From positions 124,001 to 188,000 of the forward strand of contig WHUZ01000011.1 in the NCBI GenBank assembly GCA_015179045.1: a stretch of DNA of 64,000 bases. Direction: 5' to 3'. Positions 1 through 11,859 of the stretch are shown one piece after another. This stretch comes from Kalaharituber pfeilii (lineage: Eukaryota; Ascomycota; Pezizomycetes; Pezizales; Pezizaceae). Both the position numbers and the translations under genes were made by a program. A model generated the notes under the pieces. The model was given only the letters and a program-made list of their open reading frames with translations. It made no database searches and was not told the origin of the DNA. Within the stretch, counting starts at the first letter, position 1. Each line of letters begins with the position of its first letter.

Positions 1-2490
1 CTTCCTATGGTATGATCAGGGCCATGCCAGCAGAACTATTTTCAATATCCGTCATCCGGTGCTCTGCAAGTACCTTGTGAGCGGGCCACCCCGTTCCTAC
101 TGGTTCTCTACTCCACTGGCTTGTTCTTGGTTCACGCCTAGAATTACTCGTAAATGTGAATCAGCAGCATTCCGAAAGCAGTTGCATTTTCTCTAGTAAT
201 GACCCTGTGTTAGTGGAAGCTGTACTTTGTATACTGCTGTGTGTTGGCATAAGTAAGGCAGGCATAGGCTGTCCCTGAGTAAACGAAGTATGCGCCTAAT
301 TGACCAAAGAATATTTTTATCCAGGGGAAGACACTTCGTCGATAACGAGTAAAAACATAGAATTCAAAGGAATTCTTGAATTAGCTGGTCTGCCTTGAAC
401 TGTGTTCAGCTATTGCTTAATTGGTTGTCACACTGAGTGATAAAGTTGCTTTCTTGTTAAGCAGGTTTTACAAGTGATTTCCATCTAAATGAGTTATAAG
501 ACAGTACAGAGCTTTAGCCTCTAATTAACGAATTTTCAAGCTTACCTTGTGGGTTTTGCATACGTTGATACTGGAGTTCTCCCCAATGTTAGATTCAGAG
601 GCTCTCCCGGTGCCTTGAGGGTAATGGATGTTGGATTGTAGCTTTCTGCTCCTCTTCCGACAAGGGTTGTTGCCTGCATTGATAACTCTAGATCTTGTAT
701 TCTTCCTGCCCATATTTAATACATTTCACTTCCCCTTATCTGCTCTACCTGCAGGTACTGTAACAGCATGAATTGCTGAATTCGAGCTTCCATATTCTCT
801 CCCCAAGGACACAAGAGTTTCCTTAAGTCGGCACTGACAAAGATCGTCTTTGTTGTGACAACTTCTCCGGTCCTAAAACAATCCAAATAGCATTTTTCTC
901 TTGTGCAGCTGAAAGATCTTGTCGGTTCTTTTTGAACTTAGAAATATTTTTAGGAACTTCGTGCCGTTGAATAGTGCCACTTCAAAGCCATGTCCTATGC
1001 AGATGTAGAACAGAGTTGGGTGCATGACAGATACTGCTCAGTCCAATACTATACTACTGTCAGCATTATTACCGTTTTACTGAAGAAGAGGATTACCCAT
1101 TCTGCCCATTGCACTCACCCGATGGCGGCTTTGTAATGCGGTCTGCTGCCCATATTGAAGTGTCATTATTGTTGTGGATATCCTCCATGTAATCACGATC
1201 TGGTAGGCTACATCCTAAAAAAGTATTCCCAACCACATATACCAGTGAAGGGGGCACAGGAGCGTTAATTTGCGTGCAAACGGAACCATATTATTGCCGG
1301 CGGCGGATTGCCTCGTAAAAGCACAACTTTTGTTTACGGAGCATTTGTGACAGGAATGCCATAACAACCTGGCATTGTGAGTAGATAAGGCCTGCAAGTG
1401 CAGGAGAAAGTGTCAAAACAGCAGGTGTAGCAGCCAGCTATTCAAGAAACATGTTCGAAAAGTACTAACCAGAAACCTGACCCGGTGGCCCTTAATCATG
1501 TATGTATACTTAACTCTTCTTGCAATTTAGTAACTTTATCATTGTATGTCCGGAGGGAAACGATATCAGCTTCCTCTCTGAAGACAAGAGAAAGTTGCAG
1601 ATGCAGTTTTCCAATCTTATTAATTTCGACTTCCCAATCGATTCGGTAGGCTTAACAGTATTTTGGAAAACCTTTGTCATCGTATGCCATTTTACAGACA
1701 TTCTGAAATGTTTTGAGATGGGTGCAATTTTTGGTGATGGGTAGCTTACATTCACTCCAACTTTCTCAATGTCATAACCATTACCCATTGAAGATTGAAG
1801 GAGTTTTCTATCACCATATTTAATATTTTGCCTCTGCCAGTGTGCCAAAAGCAAGTGCTGTGTTCACCGCACGGGGGTGTACGGAAATATGCTAGAGGCC
1901 TCTCAATGAATTGGGCAAGGATGAGCTCATCTGATGATACCTGGCATTCAGTGGGGAGCACTCCTGAGAGGATGGGGGGGGGAATTTGTACGACATGGGG
2001 ATATCAATTTGGTAAAGGCATATAATCTGCGGTCGGTTGAAGATTAGGTGGAAATGAGTCGACTTCTTAGGGGTCTTCGAGTGAATCCAAATGTGCTTCC
2101 AGGTTTGACGAAACAACTTAAGTTTCAGCTCATGCCAAGACCCTTCTGCCAATGCTCATGCCACTACATAAGTATACACAAGCGGTCACGGCAGAAAGCG
2201 CTAACCTGGATACATGGACTGAGCCATGTACTTATCTGGTTCCATCAGTGCGTTCGTTATAGTGTCGGACTTTTATTTGGATACAGCATATAGATACTGA
2301 GCGAATTCAAAATGCTGTCAGACAGAGTAGGTATTTTTGGATTATCAGTAGGTACTTGATCTAACATGTACGACAAGTACTGCGGTTGTGAATCACTGTG
2401 GTACAAGGTTAATATGTAGAACTTGAGTTATTCCCACGGAAGGTGTCATGTACATCCGAACTTAGTTCGTCTACATAAATTATTCTGCGT
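1..2490. other. No supported gene; gene-poor DNA
   Basis: Only short overlapping reading frames are visible on both strands. The longest (about 110 codons, minus strand near 1510-1854) has no recognisable motif, and a different frame is open on the opposite strand of the same stretch. No convincing introns, tRNA or repeats were seen. Confidence 0.5.
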
Positions 2491-2494
2491 TGAT

Positions 2495-3125
2495 ACCAGA
2501 ACCGGTGTCAAGGGGATCATGCGAACTAGCCCTGATACCTTGTCCGGTGTCACTCTGAATGGTACGGCACTGACCTTTTACACCTCTACAGTGACACCAA
2601 AATGCAGCGTAAGATATTGGCCTCAGTTTTCACTCTAGATTTCTAGAACTTTGTGACACCTAATACCAGCATACTAAGTAGAGTACACCATACACAGGTA
2701 TAATGCTGAAACTGCCTGGCGGACTACATATGACACAGTTTCAACAGTATACACATGCAGAAAACACAAACTTTTTCATAATTTTCTTCGTTGTCAGCAC
2801 ATTTGAGTTTTGTAGCTCAAGTTTATGCTCACATCTGTATTAAGCCATATAATGCAGGCAGTAGAGGGAGTTTGGCCTGCTTCTGGTAAATCGGTTCGAT
2901 TCTTCAATATGATATTCCACTGCGGTGTCGTAACACTTCAAAGGAATGCCACAACCGGGTGTCATGTTTCTGATTCTGCGTACTTGCGCACTCCTAGCTG
3001 GGGTCTTTTGGGTGTACCCGGACACCATTTCAGGTGCCTTCATACAAAAAGATGACAACCACGAAAATGACCCCCCGCCCGGCGTAGTGGTGACACCCGA
3101 CACTTTGCATCACAGTGGAATGCAC
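2495..3125. repeat. Cluster of inverted GGTGTCA motifs; likely decayed MITE copies
   Basis: The core GGTGTCA or its complement TGACACC occurs near 2504, 2546, 2592, 2654, 2959 and 3091 in alternating orientation, with a one-base variant near 2924. CCGG(G)TGTCA at 2955 faces TGACACCCG at 3091, and ATTCCACTG at 2913 faces its complement at 3113. The arrangement suggests one or more small inverted-repeat elements, the best-delimited running from 2913 to 3122. No clean target-site duplication was found, so the element borders are uncertain. Confidence 0.35.
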
Positions 3126-3389
3126 TATGTTTGCTGTAGGAACCCTTATGTTTCGGCCAAAGTTGAGGAATTGAGCGAAGATCAACAACATAGAACCGAA
3201 AGAGCGGCGGTTGCCAACCGAGAGGCTCTAGAGGGGATAACACCTGTGGTTGATATCGCCATCTGTAGATTCGATAATTTTAAGTAGTTTTGTTTCAGAT
3301 ATTAGCTAACAGGCCTAGCTATTGAACCTTCTTTTTAGTGAAAACCTTGACTATAGTGAAGGGGATGGGCGAGATTCTTTCTGTACTAG

Positions 3390-3487
3390 TACACAGGTAA
3401 AGAAAATGGCCTTGCTATAATGAAAACTGGTTATAGTGAAGCAAATCGGTCGGATTCTTGGCCTTCATTATAGCCAGGGTCACCTGT
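3390..3487. mobile_element. Short TA-flanked MITE-like element
   Basis: A stretch of about 95 bp is bounded by TA on both sides. Its ends read CACAGGT on the left and ACCTG on the right. Subterminal motifs GGCCTTGCTATAATGAA (left) and TTCATTATAGCC (right) are roughly inverted. The internal motif resembles that in two larger elements in this window (about 23.45 and 43.04 kb). TA target sites and CTTGCTATA-type ends fit the pogo/Fot1-Tc1-mariner group; the group assignment is inference. Confidence 0.45.
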
Positions 3488-3508
3488 ACTACCTTCTTAA
3501 CTCTGTAT

Positions 3509-6130
3509 CAGCATGCATTACGCACCGGAAAGCGGGAGCGGCAGGTTAGTTCCCGCAGACTAGTAGACCTGGTTTTTGGACTGGGTATGCTAGTGCACAT
3601 TTGAACATCAAGCAGGCTTGTATGTACTGATGGAAGAGCCCAGCGCATCCCTGTAATCACGTGCCTGTCCCCTCTCACACTAACTATACGCCACCCCGAT
3701 TGAAGCATGAAAAATACCTCCCTGTCAAGCGCCCCATATCCCCCCCTACGCTACATCCCCCCTCACAATGTATCGACCTCCGAGCGAAGAGTGGGGTCCT
3801 CTCTCAAGTATCTCTGTCTATGATACAGCCTGATGGAACGCCAGCGGTGGAGAGGGATGGGAGTAACCAGTTACTGCTTGTAAAATAGTACCGATAATCA
3901 GACTGTTGTACTCTACTGGTATGTGTAGGTAGGTATGGGGGGGATTGAGGTAATCGCATTAGAAGCACATAGATTTGCATCCCCTTTTTCCTTATTTAGT
4001 TTTTTCTCCCTCTTAACTAGACAGGGAATTTGATATGGTGATGAGGAGCGGGTTTTTAAGCTCAAAGGTGGGGTAAGGTTAAGGTAAGAGTATGTTGATT
4101 GAATTGACGGGGGTTGTACAATGCATGCAAGTAAGCTGCTGTCGCAAGTAAAAACTGCTTTATAATTAGATGCCTACAAGTGCCCCATTAGACAGAGTGG
4201 GGGTGGATATCGATCAAGGGTATATGCATGTACTTATGTTGTACGGTTGCAAATTTTTCGTCGTTGACTCTGGTTATGCATCGTGTAATTGTGAGTGCTT
4301 TATTTGCTCAATTGTCCGAAAACATATTCATTACTTGCTTGAGCAAGGACAGGTAACAAACATAGCGTAGTCTGGTTAAACATCACGTCCACTTAGATGC
4401 GCTAGTATCCCTCGCTGACTGAACATGCGCACATAGATGGACGGGGGATCAGCTGCGTGCACGTGGATTTACCCTGGGAACTTTCAAGCTTTCATGTCAA
4501 ACTAAGGTGTTGAGTTCATTCAACCTCACGTAGAGAAATATATCCATCAATTCGTTGGCCTCGTGGACAATGGCGATGGAATCTCCAGCAACTGTTACGT
4601 CAAACGGATCATATTTGGAGCATCCCTGTCTCCAGGCTAGCGTCAGGATGCCCACAATCATGCATGGCGCGTCATGACGGAGCGGGTTGAGTCACGCACA
4701 TGGACGGCGGGTGCAAGGGTGCTCCAACAAGACTAATGTGGCTATCGTTGGCCGCGACAGCGGTTCGATAGCTCGTTTGGGAAATCGTGGACCTCCAGTG
4801 ACCCAAGCAGGTAGTGGCCACTCCGCGAAGGGCTAAAATCGGAATTGCTCGAATACGCGGCCCCGGAGATATAAGAGCAGCAGCGAGGCCCGCTTCCCGC
4901 GATTTGGGGCAGGCCCTTCAGTCTGAAAACCTCCTCCATCAACGTGAGTTTCCAAATTTGCTTGTTGAAGATAGCCTACCCAGATACCCAGCCAGTTCAC
5001 TATCGCTTCCAGATGTGCATGCGAGAGAATCAATCAGGTTGCAGAATGATCAATTTTGGTACATCCATAACTTCATAGCAGCGTGGTGCGGCCCCATGTT
5101 GGTATTCTACCCCGGCTGGTAGTCTGAGCCACCCAACTGGCCAGTTTGCAAGGGAATAAAAGCACAGCTTTGCGATCCAGAGCCTGAATGTGGATGGGAG
5201 CAGAATTTAAGCAGCTACTCACTCTTCCTATCGCTTGTGCGAACCTTCATGTGCTCGATCGACAGCATGAGTTCCAAGTTCAACGTTATCTTTGCAAAAC
5301 TCAATGAACCAGATTATCAAATGACTTTTTCGGTAGATGTCGGCATTAATGGAGCAAAATATTGCGATTTTGATGACTATGTTTTACTTTCACAGACATG
5401 GGTGGGTACAGTGAATCTGGGCACGAGTACAGTAGTACAGTATCTTTTGATAGCTGAACAGTTTTTTTTTATGGGTGTGTGGTATTTTGGTTCAGCATGG
5501 GAGGCCTGAATTGGTTTGTCAGTTTCAAAAATGTGAGTGTTCGGAGGTGCTAACGTGCCCCACCAATTGGAGGACACCGCTAATTGATGACACTTATGGC
5601 CGTCAGGTTTCTTGGCCTACTGCTACATCATCGGAAGTCGGTCAATCAGATCAACTGTTCATCTCCCATCACAGGGTTTCATGGAATTTTCAGTTTATTC
5701 GTTTTCCAACAGTCATGGATGTAGAGGTCCAGTTCGCAGCGATTCTGTTCAGGTATCGGGCTCGAATACACAAGCTGCAATGTTGATCAATTGAGTACAC
5801 ACATATCGCCTGATCAAACTGGACCCCCATAAGTTCCTGATCCCGGACCCAGGGCAGAGGGGTGGTGTTAGCGGTTCGCGACCGGGTGTTAGCTTGAACG
5901 AAATTGGAGTAGTTTGCCCACACTCGCTTCACTCCATTTCACACTATTTTGCTCATGCATGGCTTCGTGCCGCAGCATCTATCCGCATGAACGCTGGCGT
6001 GGGTGTGCGGTAGGGTGGCTGCCACTTTACAGCACAGTGAGGTCTTCTATCAGCCTTCAGCACCACTTTACACGTCTTTACGAAAGCACTCCGCATGCCC
6101 CTCGTTTTACTGCTTCACGAACCTCTGATT
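3509..6130. other. No supported gene
   Basis: Reading frames here stay near 100 codons or less on both strands. They lack recognisable domains and often face another open frame on the other strand. Nothing else was recognised. Confidence 0.5.
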
Positions 6131-6137
6131 CAATTCG

Positions 6138-6145
6138 TATATAAG
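6138..6145 (+). promoter_or_regulatory. Candidate TATA box of the RdRP gene
   Basis: TATATAAG lies about 510 bp upstream of the RdRP start codon and about 340 bp upstream of a candidate 5'-UTR intron. If it is used, the leader would be long. This is a sequence match only. Confidence 0.35.
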
Positions 6146-6478
6146 ATCAATTTCCCTGAAATGCAGCTACCACAAATACAAACAAAACACATTTTACTCT
6201 GATCACAACACTCCTTCTGAGGTCTCGCGAATCACATTGCTTGTTTCTGCGTCTGTCTGCATGTTCTATATCATATTTGTGCGGGGGATTTGAGTGTTTT
6301 TTTCTGTTTCGCTTCTTTCCTTTTTCTGCTCCTACTGTCCTGAAGGCTGCTTTATATATTAGGGAGTACGACCGTTTTTACAAGCTGCAGTTTCTGTTCT
6401 TTTTTCTCTTCAATTGTATCATTTGCATCTTAGTACTTTCTTGGAAGACCTTTTTATCATTTGCTGTTGCTCCAATTG

Positions 6479-6549
6479 GTAAGTGCCACCGTTTTCGCCT
6501 TATGTTTGGTCGATGATTGTGATCATATCATGTATTGGTGTAATTACAG
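6479..6549 (+). other. Candidate 5'-UTR intron of the RdRP gene
   Basis: A GTAAGT donor at 6479 and an ATTACAG acceptor ending at 6549 delimit 71 nt, close in size to the coding introns of the gene that starts at 6654. RNA-seq spliced reads would confirm it. Confidence 0.4.
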
Positions 6550-6653
6550 CTTTCAGTCCTGTTTCTGCCAGTCGTTGCTAAAGGAACCTGGGCTGACAAG
6601 AAAACAGTTCGTTTGCGCTAAACCACCCAGTTAAGAGACAATCACCAACCGTA

Positions 6654-9600
6654 ATGCAACGACCAAACAGGCGTTTAACAAGGAATCATGTTTTAAAACT
6701 GACTCCAAAAACGCAAGCTCCAAGGGCAGAGGAGGATCCTCCTGATTTCGGGGACTCCTCCTCATTATCGTCACCATCGTCTCAAGATTCAAATTTCTCG
6801 GAACCAATTGCGGCGGCATATCACGACACCTCGAAGAGCAGTTTTAGTTCGGCATTTGGCTACATGGAGAATGATGAGCAGAGCGATGTCGATGGAACGT
6901 CACTATACCCAGATTTACCACCCCTTCATAACGTCGGGAACAGTTTCATGACGATAGGGGAAGCAGAGTCATGGATATGGGGAACGTCATCGGAAGAGGA
7001 TTCTCTCAAGGACCCGCGCGTCGACTTCTCAGCCAACGAAATTATAGATGATGACCTATCAACGGAAGTCGATGAGTCAGTCATCGACTCAGAGGACGGA
7101 GGCATCAGTCGCCAAAATCCTGCAGAGTGCGAAGAAATCGAATCTCTGCTGAGCCCATCGTTAGATCGTCCACCTGTGTTTTTTGAGTCCTCTCCATCGC
7201 CTCCATGGAGCCCCGCTTCCCCGTCCTCTCAGCCTTCAGAATATTATCCATCACCTCCCGACTCTCCACCACCCCCCTGCTCACCACCACCTCCCCGCTC
7301 TCCACCACCCATATGTTCGCCATCTCCGCGTCATACATCTTCACCCTGCCTGTCTCTTGAATTGCAGAGGCATTCACAATCTCCACGGACTCCATCCCCT
7401 GCACTTAGCATAGGCACGGACTCATCCATCGATGATGTACTTAGAGGTAAGCTTGCACTCGAATTGTTTATTTCTTTATTTTGCTCTTGTGAACTGATGA
7501 ACTTCAGAGCTTGACTTCAATTCATTATCAGTCAACAACTCTGGCCAGGCTTCCTTGTACCAGCTTCCGTTCTGGGCACAGTATGAGGCTACTCGTGCGG
7601 CCTTACAGTGCTGTATCCCATTCACCAATCTTGCCGTATCAGAATTCCTGGAACCGATCGTTGCCAAACTTCAAACGGCATGTCTGGCACGTGACTACCA
7701 AAAATCATGGCACAACGTTCTGGAAAACCACGCTGCAGAATGCGGCATCAAGCTCTCTAAACAACGAATGTCACATGCGTTCTGGAACCGTCTACAGGAA
7801 AACGAACAGTGCGGGAACGAGGGCAAATGCGAAAACCTGTATCTTACGGGACGCGTCGAATTCGAATTCAATGTTTCCCAACGGGATCACCCATTCAAAA
7901 TCCTTCTGAATCCCTTGGCAACGAATTGTTCCAATCGGTTTTGGCGGAAGTTTGGATCAGACCGTTTCCTCACGTTGTCACTACCTCATCTCCGTAAAAA
8001 GGCACCGGACGAAGTCCCATATCGGTTCAAGGCATTGTATGGGAATCTAGAAAAGCAGGCGGAGTGTTACATAAATTTTCTTATGCAGGAGCCTGGAATC
8101 GAAGTCCTGGGCCGTAAGTGGAGATTATTCCAGGTGAAATACAGCGATAGGAGGAAGAAGAAGCGCTCAACACAGGCTGTACTTTTCGCCGTTACGGGGG
8201 AGGGCATTTCTACTCCGATGGGAATCGGCGAACTATTAGCGTGGCATATCCCTCTAGAGTCAAAGAATCTAGAGTCCACTGTATCCAAGCTCTTTTCAAG
8301 AATTTCCCTAGGATTCACGGATACAATTCCAACTGTACGCTTCACGACAAACCAGATATGCCCAAACGACAAGTATCCAAGGCGCCCTGGAGACCCTTAT
8401 ACTCCCGATCCCGATTTTCGGAATGAGGATGGGGAAGTCATGAATGATGGGTGCTCAACTGCGTCACCAGCCTTTTTTAGAGCGATACAACGGCGTCTAA
8501 ATTTAGACGTAGCGCCGAGTGCTGTTCAAGGGCGCTTAGGGAGTGCAAAGGGTCTCTGGGTAGTGGACCCTATTTATTTGCGGCGTATTGCTGAAGGGAA
8601 GGCTGATCCAGATGCCATGTGGATTCGGGTAACTGAATCCCAGGCAAAATACCAAGAGCATCAGGTTTCTGAGCCAGATGAAGCATGGGTAACATTCGAT
8701 CTGGCAGCATGCTCAAAACCTCGCCCTCCAATGGAGATCAATCTCCAGCTATTAGCGGTACTAGAGCATCACGGCGTTCCTTCTATCCCGTTAAAAGACC
8801 TCATCAAAGATCACTTAGAAACGCAGGTTAAGGAACTCGTCGAATCAATGGAGGATCCAGCACTGCTAAGAAGGTGGATCTACAACAGACGTACGCTTTT
8901 CGCGTCGAGAGCGCGGGATGGAATTGTGAATTACGGTGGCTTTCCAGAGAAAACTGCAGAGCAGCTAGTGATGCTATTGGACGTAAGTTTTCAGTATATC
9001 TCAGTGAAGGGGGCACGCTGCTGATAAACACCTCCAGGCTGGTTTTGATCTGCACAATGAGGAATGGTTTGTTAAGAAATTATCAGAAATGATCGATGAC
9101 TTCTGGAACAGTTTTAAGGATCTGCGGATTCGGGTGCCCCAGTCCACTCTTCTATTTTGCGTAGCGGATCCAACCAATACGCTGGAAGAGGGAGAGGTCT
9201 CCTTACATTTCTCCAGGGGAATGCTAGATCCGATAACCGGCTATTGCAGGAGTTTTATAGAGGGTGATATCCTTGTTGCTAGGAATCCTGCTCAGCTGCC
9301 TTCAGATATTCAGAAGGTCAAAGCTGTATACAATGAAAAGTTGAGGGATCTTAAAGACGTTATAGTTTTCTCTACCAAGGGTAAGAAGAGCTTGGCGTCA
9401 ATGCTGAATGGGGGCGATTATGATGGAGATAAGGTAGAGTCACCCTCTTTCCCGTAGCGTTCGATGCTTACACTTTATTAGTGTTGGATTTGTTGGGACC
9501 AGCGCATCGTCGAACCGTTTTCAAATGACAGTTCTGTGATTCCCACCGCAGGTTTCAAACAAGCACAATGGTTCAACGCTGATTTGAAGAAAGTCAAAGA

Positions 9601-10615
9601 ACTTATTGACAATCCATCAGACAAAGCGGAACTTGCCGAGGCATTGATCCGTGCGGGAGCTTACAAGATTCTTGGGTCGGATCAGATGGTAGGGATTTAC
9701 TCAAACTACCATAAGCACCACGCCATTCGACATGGTCTTGGGGATCCAATTTCGATACTGCTAGCCCATATCTGCGCTGTATTGCTGGATGCCTCTAAGC
9801 AAGGACTCTCTCTAAAAGGCCATAGCATGAATCGTCTGGAAGGCAAATTAAAACAAGCGAACCGCACAACAAAGGACCTACGATGTCCGGACAGTCCCGC
9901 AGGTATAACTGCAGAGCTGAATGATTTTGCCCAAGAAACGATTGCTCAAAAAAAAAGGGAATTTCAGGGAAGGTTCCATCCTCAGACCGACCATTTGTAT
10001 GCGGACCATGACCTTACAGAGAAGTATTATACGCAGCAGCAGTTGGCAGATCAGTCGGCAGACCAAGAATTCAAACAGTGCCTTCGTCGGCTTCGCACAG
10101 CTCTCAGCAAAATCAAGGATGCCTATGATGTTGCGATGCGTGCACGTCAAGTTTCTCGGGAGCACAAAAACGCCAATGGGGGCCTGCATAACTACTCTAG
10201 TCAACAAGAGGAGGAGTCTTATGAGAGCGTGCTGAGCCGAATCTGGTGCGATTATATGTCTATCAAGCCTATAGAGGACCTTGGGTCAGCAATACATCCC
10301 ATAATTCGTTGGTGGGCATTTGATGCTGACAAACCAGACTCTGACTGGCAATTATTGAAGGCATCATGTGCATATTCTCTATGGAAAGGCTTTAGGACAA
10401 TCACTTGGCTCATGTGTGGGGAACAGCTTTGCATCCTGAAGGCAAAGGCTGTGGGCCGTTACCGGTGTGTGGTTGATTCCATGTACTGCGGGCTGAAGAT
10501 GGACAAGAAGTATCTCAGCAAGCGTGAGGATAAGCCACTGTTTGGTAGCTTCCAAGATGATCTTGATGATGTGCTGGATCTCTCATCAAATGACGATGGA
10601 CCAGGTTCGGAATAA
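6654..10615 (+). CDS. RNA-dependent RNA polymerase of the eukaryotic RNA-silencing family
   Basis: The enzyme copies single-stranded RNA into double-stranded RNA that Dicer processes in fungal RNA silencing. Four exons are supported: 6654-7446, 7508-8982, 9038-9433 and 9482-10615. The introns are 61, 55 and 48 nt, all GT-AG with phases that keep the frame. The product is 1265 aa. Residues about 170-232 form a Pro/Ser-rich low-complexity stretch. The RdRP core runs from about residue 300. It includes a KLFSRISLGF segment, a GCS..SPAFFRAI segment, LGSAKGLWVVDP, and the catalytic loop GGDYDGDK, whose aspartates lie at residues 883, 885 and 887. The third intron falls directly after this loop, and exon 4 resumes with CWICWDQRIVEPF, which is expected in the family. 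The acidic tail ends at the TAA at 10613. The catalytic aspartates are intact and no frameshift was seen. The loop context looks closer to SAD-1/RRP-3-type than to QDE-1-type enzymes, but that subfamily call needs a tree. Confidence 0.93.
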
Positions 10616-11440
10616 AGAAGAGAAAAGCAATTGTACTTTAAGTTTTTCATATTTCTTATTTACGTGTTCTCGGTCTGGCGTTCTAACACCTGGTTTCTTC
10701 CAGAAGGGTATTTTCTGGAGTTCGTATATCCCTCTGTTTTTGGTTGGTCTCCTCTATTTTTCATACATCTACGTTAGGTTATATCATTGGGTTCTTGGAT
10801 ATCTATCATTTGATGGCTTGCCTTTTTATATTTTTGTTTCTCCTTTTCTTTCACACTTTCTATTTCCTTGATAATGGTATTACTTCTAAAGCTTGGATTT
10901 GTCCCTTGCCTCTTGTCACATCTATTCTTCCTGAATTCGTCGCTTTCTTTGCATTGTCATACTTCTCATACCTTCGCCTGGTTTTTGTTTTCCTTTATGG
11001 GCATCCCCTTTACTTCACCCGTTACCCTCAACTCCTATATATCGGTAACTATAGCAGATTTGCATTTTTGTACCTATTTATTTCGCTCTATTTTTGTATG
11101 GGTTTCAAATTTTGAATGACACAATTTGCAAATTGATGAGATTGAACGTTTTTGCATGGTTGGCTCTGCGACTGGATCGTGGTCTTGTTTTATTGTTTTT
11201 ATTTTATTGTTTCCGTGGTTGTAACTTTCAAGAACGGTGTTTAGTGTTGTTCATTTGATTTTTTATGTTGTTCGGATTGAGCTATTTTCTCTGTACTGGG
11301 CACTGGACCCTTTTTTCTATTTTTTAACATTCTCGGATCTGAATGCAGGCTATGTTTGATATTCACAATGCTAAAAATGGGAAAAGGGCTCAACTGTTGT
11401 GAATTCTGGTTATGATCTAACGTAAATAACGTTTGTATCT
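10616..11440. other. T-rich 3' flank of the RdRP gene
   Basis: The plus strand is strongly T-rich directly after the stop codon, with runs of TTTTT and TTTC. It probably contains the 3' UTR and polyadenylation region. An open frame at 10744-11115 is hydrophobic only because T-rich codons specify Phe, Leu and Ile. No gene is supported. Confidence 0.55.
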
Positions 11441-11444
11441 AGTT

Positions 11445-11854
11445 CAGTAGTATTAGCGGTATTCAGACTAGACTGTCTCCATATAAAATGAAATCCGGCA
11501 GACAAACCAGTTTATCCGGCCTGTGCTCTGAGTTACCCTCTTGTGAAATCGTATTTTTTTGTCAAATCCGAATCCGGGTTTTGGGTCCAAAAATTCACTG
11601 GAATTTATGCATGCCAACACCCAGCTACTGCATCGTGGCCAGCAATATGCATCATATTTATGCAGTTATTGCAAAATCTGACTGGATTTATTTCATGAAA
11701 AAGTGCGAAAATAAATCTGGTTTAGCCAGTTTATACCTTGAAAAAACCAGATAAAATTTGATATGGAGACGGCCGGATTTTCCCAGACTTGATGAAATTT
11801 TGAAATCCGGAAATTCTGGCCAGATTTTCTAATCCGAGTACCGCTATTGTGCAG
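11445..11854. mobile_element. Imperfect inverted-repeat element, possible nonautonomous DNA transposon
   Basis: The left end reads TAGCGGTATTCAGACTAGA and the right end, complemented, reads TAGCGGTACTCGGATTAGA. The pair GTCTCCATAT (11475) and ATATGGAGAC (11761) lies further inside. The interior is rich in ATCCGG and CCAG motifs, again in both orientations. Ends beginning CAGTAG or CTGCA next to AGCGG recall hAT-type termini, but no 8-bp target duplication was found. Class and exact borders are uncertain. Confidence 0.45.
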
Positions 11855-11859
11855 TCCAT

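Noticed and set aside
7105..7413. Antisense and alternate-frame peptides over the RdRP N-terminus
   Set aside because: Shadows of the Pro/Ser-rich coding repeat in the verified frame.
10744..11119. Open frames encoding Phe/Leu/Ile-rich, membrane-like peptides downstream of the RdRP gene
   Set aside because: The DNA is T-rich, so two overlapping frames both look hydrophobic. There is no domain and no splice context; it fits a 3' UTR.
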